Translations under genes and position numbers: made by a program | Shown here: positions 6,499-10,024 of the stretch, piece by piece | How the letters are laid out: each line of letters starts with the position of its first letter | Numbering within the stretch: the stretch's first letter is position 1 | Notes under the pieces: model-generated | The model's database searches: none | Told to the model about the DNA's origin: nothing | What the model saw: only the letters and a program-made list of their open reading frames with translations | Assembly: GCA_021816565.1 (NCBI GenBank) | Contig: JAKAXN010000149.1 | Location: forward strand, 1 to 10,024 | Length of the DNA stretch: 10,024 bases | Direction of reading: 5' to 3' | Source of the DNA: Actinomycetes bacterium | Lineage (GTDB): Bacteria > Actinomycetota > Acidimicrobiia > Acidimicrobiales > Palsa-688

Positions 6499-8841
6499 AT
6501 GCTGCGGGAGGCCCTCGCGGGTAAACGTATCGCCATCACCGGCGGCACCGGCTTTCTCGGTACCGCCCTGATCGAGCGGTTGCTGAGGTCGGTGCCGGAC
6601 TGCGAGGTGGCCCTGCTGGTCCGCCCCGGCCGGCGCGGCCCGGCCGACCGGGTGCGCCGGGAGATCCTGCGCAACAACTGCTTCGACCGGCTCCGGAGGG
6701 AGCTGGGGGACGACTTCGACGCCATGGTGGAGCGCCGGGTCCAGGTCATGGCCGGGGACGTCGGCGTGGACGGGTTGGGTCTCGACCAGGCCGGCCGCGC
6801 CGTGCTGGCGTCGTGCGATGTGGTGATCCACTCGGCCGCCACCGTCAGCTTCGATTCCCCGCTCGACTCCGCGGTGGAGATCAACCTGCTCGGGCCCAGC
6901 CGGGTGGCCGAAACCCTCCTCCAGCTGTCCGGGGAGGCCGGCGGCCCAGGGCCGCACCTGATCGCCGTTTCCACGGCCTACGTGGCCGGCAGCCGCCGGG
7001 GCCGGGCGCCCGAGTCCCCCCTCCCCGACACCCCCTGGTCCACCGAGGTGGACTGGCGGCCCGAGGTGGCGGCAGCCCGCCGGGCCCGGGCCGACACCGA
7101 CGCCGAGAGCCGCGACCCCAAGATGCTGGCCCGCTTCCAGCGCGAGGCCCGGCGGGAGCTGGGCGCCGCCGGCACCCCGCTTCTGTCGGCTCGGGCGGAG
7201 AAGTTCCGCCAGGAATGGGTCAACGACCGGATGGTGGACATCGGCAAGTCCCGGGCCCAAGGGCTGGGATGGCCCGACGCCTACGCCTACACCAAGGCTC
7301 TCGGCGAGCGGGCCCTGCTCGAGAACCGCCGGGACCTGCCGTTGACCATCGTGCGGCCGTCGATCATCGAATCGGCCATGGCCGAGCCGGTGCCCGGCTG
7401 GATCCGGGGCTTCCGCATGGCCGACCCGGTGATCATCTCCTACGCCAAGGGCCTGCTCAAGGAGTTCCCCGGCGTGCCGGAGGGGGTCATCGACGTGATC
7501 CCCGTGGACCTGGTGGTCGCCTCCATCCTGGCCGTGGCCGCCCGCGGTCCGCTGGACCAGCCGGACGTGTTCCACTCGGCCTCGGGCGCCCGCAACCCCC
7601 TGCGCTACCGCCAGCTGGTCGAGCTGGTCCGGGACTGGTTCATGGAGCACCCGCTGGCCGACAGCCGGGACCAGCCCATCACCGTCCCGGAGTGGTCCTT
7701 CCCCGGCCGGCGCCGGGTGCAGAAGCAGCTCAGCAGGGCCTCCCAGGCGCTCGACGTGGCCGAGCGGGGGCTGCAGTCGCTGCCGCTGCGGGGCCGCCAG
7801 GCCGACCTCAGCGCCCGGTTGGAGGAGCGCCGGGACGAGGTGGAGCGGGCCCTGTCCTACGTCGAGCTGTACGGCGCCTACACCGAGACCGAGGCCATCT
7901 TCTCCGTGGACCGGCTGCTGGAGTTGCACCAGTCGATGCCTGCCGAGGACCAGGAGGAGTTCAACCTGGACCCGGCCGTCATCAACTGGCCCGACTTCTG
8001 CCAGAACGTGTACCTGCCCTCGGTGGTGTCCCACGCCCGGGTCCGTCTGGCCAACCCCGGGGGTGAGACCAAGCGGCGGGGCGGGGCGACCGGGCTGACC
8101 CGGGAGGAGCGGGGCCGGCGGGCTGTGCTCTCACCGGACCGGCAGCTGGCCGTGTTCGACCTGGAGAACACCCTGATCGCCTCCAACGTGGTCGACTCCT
8201 ACTCGTGGCTGGCCACCCGCCGCCAGGAGGACCGGGAGAGGGTCGGCTTCGTGCTGCGCACGTTGAAGGAGGCCCCCCGGCTGCTGGCGCTCGATCGCAC
8301 CGACCGCAGCGACTTCCTCCGCTACTTCTACCGACGCTACGAGGGCGCTCCGGTCGAGCGCCTGGAGCGCGACAGCTGGGAGCTCTTCAGCAACCTGGTG
8401 CTGACCAAATCGTTCCCTGCCGGTATCCGGCGGGTGCGCGAGCACCGGGCTCTCGGCCACAAGACGCTGCTCATCACCGGCGCCCTGGACGTGGTGATCG
8501 AGCCGCTGCGGCCGCTCTTCGACGAGGTGGTGTGCGCCCGTCTGGGACAGAGGGCCGGCCGCTTCACCGGGGAGCTCATCGACGCTCCGCCCACCGGTGA
8601 GGCCCGGGCCCTGATCATGGCCGACTACGCCCGGACCCACGGGCTGGACCTCGAGCAGGCCGTGGCCTATGCGGACTCGGCCAGCGACCTGCCGATGCTG
8701 GAGGCGGCCGGCCATCCGGTGGCCGTCAACCCCGAGACCAAGCTGGCCGCCATCGCCCGCAAGAGGGGCTGGCACGTGGAGCACTGGCCGAAGGCCGAGG
8801 GTGGCCCCCGCCCGATGCTGCCGATAGGTATGAAACTGTGA
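6499..8841 (+). CDS. Fatty acyl-CoA reductase-type SDR fused to a HAD-IB domain
   Basis: A 780-aa two-part protein. Residues 9-350 are an extended SDR of the NAD-binding-4 (male-sterility, fatty acyl-CoA reductase) type: nucleotide loop TGGTGFLG (14-21), VVIHSAATVSF, active-site S158/T159 in AVSTAYVAG, and Y262-x3-K266 (YAYTK). An 80-residue charged stretch (about 175-255) precedes the tyrosine. Residues 375-540 resemble the C-terminal region of these reductases, including FSVDRLLELHQSMP. This half should reduce an acyl thioester with NAD(P)H to aldehyde or alcohol. Residues 549-765 are a SerB-like HAD-IB domain: motif I FDLENTL (D554, E556, T558), motif II LLITGA (T660), motif IV ADSASDLPML (D726, D730). 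Motif I has Glu for the second Asp, and R703 stands where Lys is usual, so phosphatase activity is doubtful. No membrane segment is seen. The start is supported because the nucleotide-binding strand begins at K9. The exact substrate is unknown. Confidence 0.9.
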   Translation: MLREALAGKRIAITGGTGFLGTALIERLLRSVPDCEVALLVRPGRRGPADRVRREILRNNCFDRLRRELGDDFDAMVERRVQVMAGDVGVDGLGLDQAGRAVLASCDVVIHSAATVSFDSPLDSAVEINLLGPSRVAETLLQLSGEAGGPGPHLIAVSTAYVAGSRRGRAPESPLPDTPWSTEVDWRPEVAAARRARADTDAESRDPKMLARFQREARRELGAAGTPLLSARAEKFRQEWVNDRMVDIGKSRAQGLGWPDAYAYTKALGERALLENRRDLPLTIVRPSIIESAMAEPVPGWIRGFRMADPVIISYAKGLLKEFPGVPEGVIDVIPVDLVVASILAVAARGPLDQPDVFHSASGARNPLRYRQLVELVRDWFMEHPLADSRDQPITVPEWSFPGRRRVQKQLSRASQALDVAERGLQSLPLRGRQADLSARLEERRDEVERALSYVELYGAYTETEAIFSVDRLLELHQSMPAEDQEEFNLDPAVINWPDFCQNVYLPSVVSHARVRLANPGGETKRRGGATGLTREERGRRAVLSPDRQLAVFDLENTLIASNVVDSYSWLATRRQEDRERVGFVLRTLKEAPRLLALDRTDRSDFLRYFYRRYEGAPVERLERDSWELFSNLVLTKSFPAGIRRVREHRALGHKTLLITGALDVVIEPLRPLFDEVVCARLGQRAGRFTGELIDAPPTGEARALIMADYARTHGLDLEQAVAYADSASDLPMLEAAGHPVAVNPETKLAAIARKRGWHVEHWPKAEGGPRPMLPIGMKL

Positions 8842-9992
8842 AGGCCCTGCGCATAGAGCGGTCGCTCCCCCGGTTCGCGGCGGCCCGGGCGGCCGGAAAG
8901 CCGCTCCCCCTCCGCCTGGCCGAGGTCGACCCGCCCGAGCTGCCGGGCCCGGAGTGGCAGCTGGTCCGCCCCCGCCTGGCCGGCATATGCGGTAGCGACC
9001 TGGCCACGGTGTCGGGACGCTCGTCGCGCTGGTTCGAGCCGATCGTCAGCTTCCCGTTCGTCCCCGGCCACGAGGTGGTGGCCGACACCGCCGACGGCCG
9101 CCGGGTGGTGGTCGAGCCGGTGCTGCACTGCAGGATCCGCGGCGTGCAGCCGTCGTGCCCGGCCTGCGCCGCCGGGCGCACCAACCACTGCGAGCGGCTG
9201 GTGGCCGGGCACCTGGGCCCGGGTCTGCAGACCGGCTACTGCTGCGACACCGGTGGTGGCTGGTCGCTGGCCATGGCCGCCCACCCGGACCAGCTCCACG
9301 AGATCCCCGACGGGTGGAGCGACGAGGCCGCGGTGATGGTCGAGCCCACGGCATGTGCGGTCCACGCGGCCCTGCTCCCGCCTCCGGCGCCGACGGGCCG
9401 GGCTGCGGTGATCGGCGCCGGGACGATAGGGCTGGCCACCATCGCCTCCATCCACCACCTCCGCCCGGACATCACCTCCCTGATCGCCGTGGCCAAGCAC
9501 CCGGACCAGCGCCGCCTGGCGCGCGAGCTGGGCGCCACCGCGGTGGTGGAGCCCGACGAGCTGCGCCGGGCGGTCCGGCGGGCCACCGGGTCGTGGATGC
9601 TCGACAACGGCCAGCTCACCGGCGGCGCCGACATCGTCTACGACTGCGTGGGCAGCGCCGAGTCCATCAGCGAGGCCCTGGCCGTCGCCGCCCCGGGAGG
9701 CACCGTGGTGCTGGCCGGGATGCCCGGTCCCGTGGGCCTGGACCTGACCCCGCTGTGGCAGCGGGAGATCCGGCTGGTCGGCGCCTACGCCTACGGGCCG
9801 GAGGCGGCCCGGGGCGGCCGGCACAGCTTCGACCTGGCCATGGAGGTCGTCGACACCGCCGGGCTGGGCCGGCTGGTCTCGGCCTCCTACAGCCTGGAGC
9901 GCTACGCCGACGCCATAGAGCACGCCTCCTCGGCCGGCCGGCGGGGCGCCGCCAAGATCGTGTTCGACCTCCGCAACGAGAAGAGAAGATAG
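8838..9992 (+). CDS. Zinc-dependent medium-chain alcohol dehydrogenase
   Basis: A 384-aa MDR-superfamily dehydrogenase of normal length, oxidising an alcohol (or reducing an aldehyde) with NAD(P). Catalytic-zinc ligands are visible: C51 in AGICGSD, and H78-E79 in PGHE. The segment MVEPTACAVHA follows the catalytic domain as usual. The cofactor-binding motif GAGTIG is at 193-198. A structural-zinc lobe is present as C98, C107, C110 and C118. Its spacing is C-x8-C-x2-C-x7-C; the classic form is C-x2-C-x2-C-x7-C, so the first ligand loop is longer. The GTG start at 8838 overlaps the reductase stop as GTGA, implying coupled translation and joint control by the TetR system. In this place it may act on the reductase's aldehyde or alcohol product. 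That is inferred; a polyol or threonine-dehydrogenase-like substrate is also possible. Confidence 0.93.
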   Translation: MKALRIERSLPRFAAARAAGKPLPLRLAEVDPPELPGPEWQLVRPRLAGICGSDLATVSGRSSRWFEPIVSFPFVPGHEVVADTADGRRVVVEPVLHCRIRGVQPSCPACAAGRTNHCERLVAGHLGPGLQTGYCCDTGGGWSLAMAAHPDQLHEIPDGWSDEAAVMVEPTACAVHAALLPPPAPTGRAAVIGAGTIGLATIASIHHLRPDITSLIAVAKHPDQRRLARELGATAVVEPDELRRAVRRATGSWMLDNGQLTGGADIVYDCVGSAESISEALAVAAPGGTVVLAGMPGPVGLDLTPLWQREIRLVGAYAYGPEAARGGRHSFDLAMEVVDTAGLGRLVSASYSLERYADAIEHASSAGRRGAAKIVFDLRNEKRR

Positions 9993-10007
9993 GTAGCAGC
10001 GACACCC

Positions 10008-10024
10008 ATGGCCCGTCCCGGATT
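10008..10024 (+). CDS. Possible start of a third operon gene, cut by window edge
   Basis: An ATG at 10008, 15 bp after the dehydrogenase stop, opens a frame reading MARPG before the window ends. The preceding TAGGTAG (9990-9996) is a weak, rather distant ribosome-binding site. Position and strand fit a continuing operon, but only five codons are visible and nothing can be said of the product. Confidence 0.35.

Noticed and set aside
5559..6974. A 471-codon minus-strand frame overlapping the TetR gene and the reductase start
   Set aside because: It covers the operator and two well-supported genes in other frames. Its protein is Pro/Gly/Arg-rich low complexity with no domain.
6472..8034. A 520-codon frame antisense to the reductase
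   Set aside because: It is a His/Gly/Val-rich shadow of a gene with clear SDR motifs.
8667..9923. A 418-codon frame antisense to the dehydrogenase
   Set aside because: The plus-strand dehydrogenase shows zinc and cofactor motifs; this frame has none.

Overview
This is a very GC-rich window (about 70% by eye) with dense genes, frequent GTG starts and long antisense open frames. These traits, the protein styles and two candidate leaderless starts point to a high-GC actinobacterium, perhaps Acidimicrobiia or a relative. The class is an inference; the phylum is more secure. I see no tRNA, rRNA, CRISPR array, insertion sequence or phage gene.

Layout. (1) 1-4630: the ammonia-assimilation pair gltB (5' end cut off by the window edge) and gltD. 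They overlap by 8 bp and end in a strong GC-rich hairpin. (2) 4750-5779: two unrecognised small genes on the same strand, 7 bp apart. One is a 135-aa acidic protein whose GTG start lies just behind a TANNNT -10 box. The other is a four-helix membrane protein with a basic, low-complexity tail. (3) 5801-6475: a TetR-type repressor on the minus strand, convergent with the membrane gene and divergent from the next operon. (4) 6499-9992 and beyond: a tightly packed operon. It holds a 780-aa fusion of a fatty acyl-CoA reductase-type SDR with a HAD-IB domain, a zinc-dependent alcohol dehydrogenase joined by a 4-bp GTGA overlap, and probably a third gene starting at 10008.

How they fit. GltBD makes two glutamates from glutamine and 2-oxoglutarate using NADPH and is housekeeping. 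The TetR gene and the reductase operon share a 24-bp divergent promoter region with a perfect 12-bp palindrome (TACCATATGGTA). It overlaps possible -10 boxes in both directions, so I infer that the repressor controls itself and the operon. The operon looks like a small lipid oxidoreduction module: acyl thioester to aldehyde or alcohol, with a partner dehydrogenase. The product is unknown. The HAD half has an altered first motif (D-x-E-x-T) and an Arg where a Lys is usual, which makes its activity the main open question.

The longest gene-free stretch is 119 bp (4631-4749), described below.
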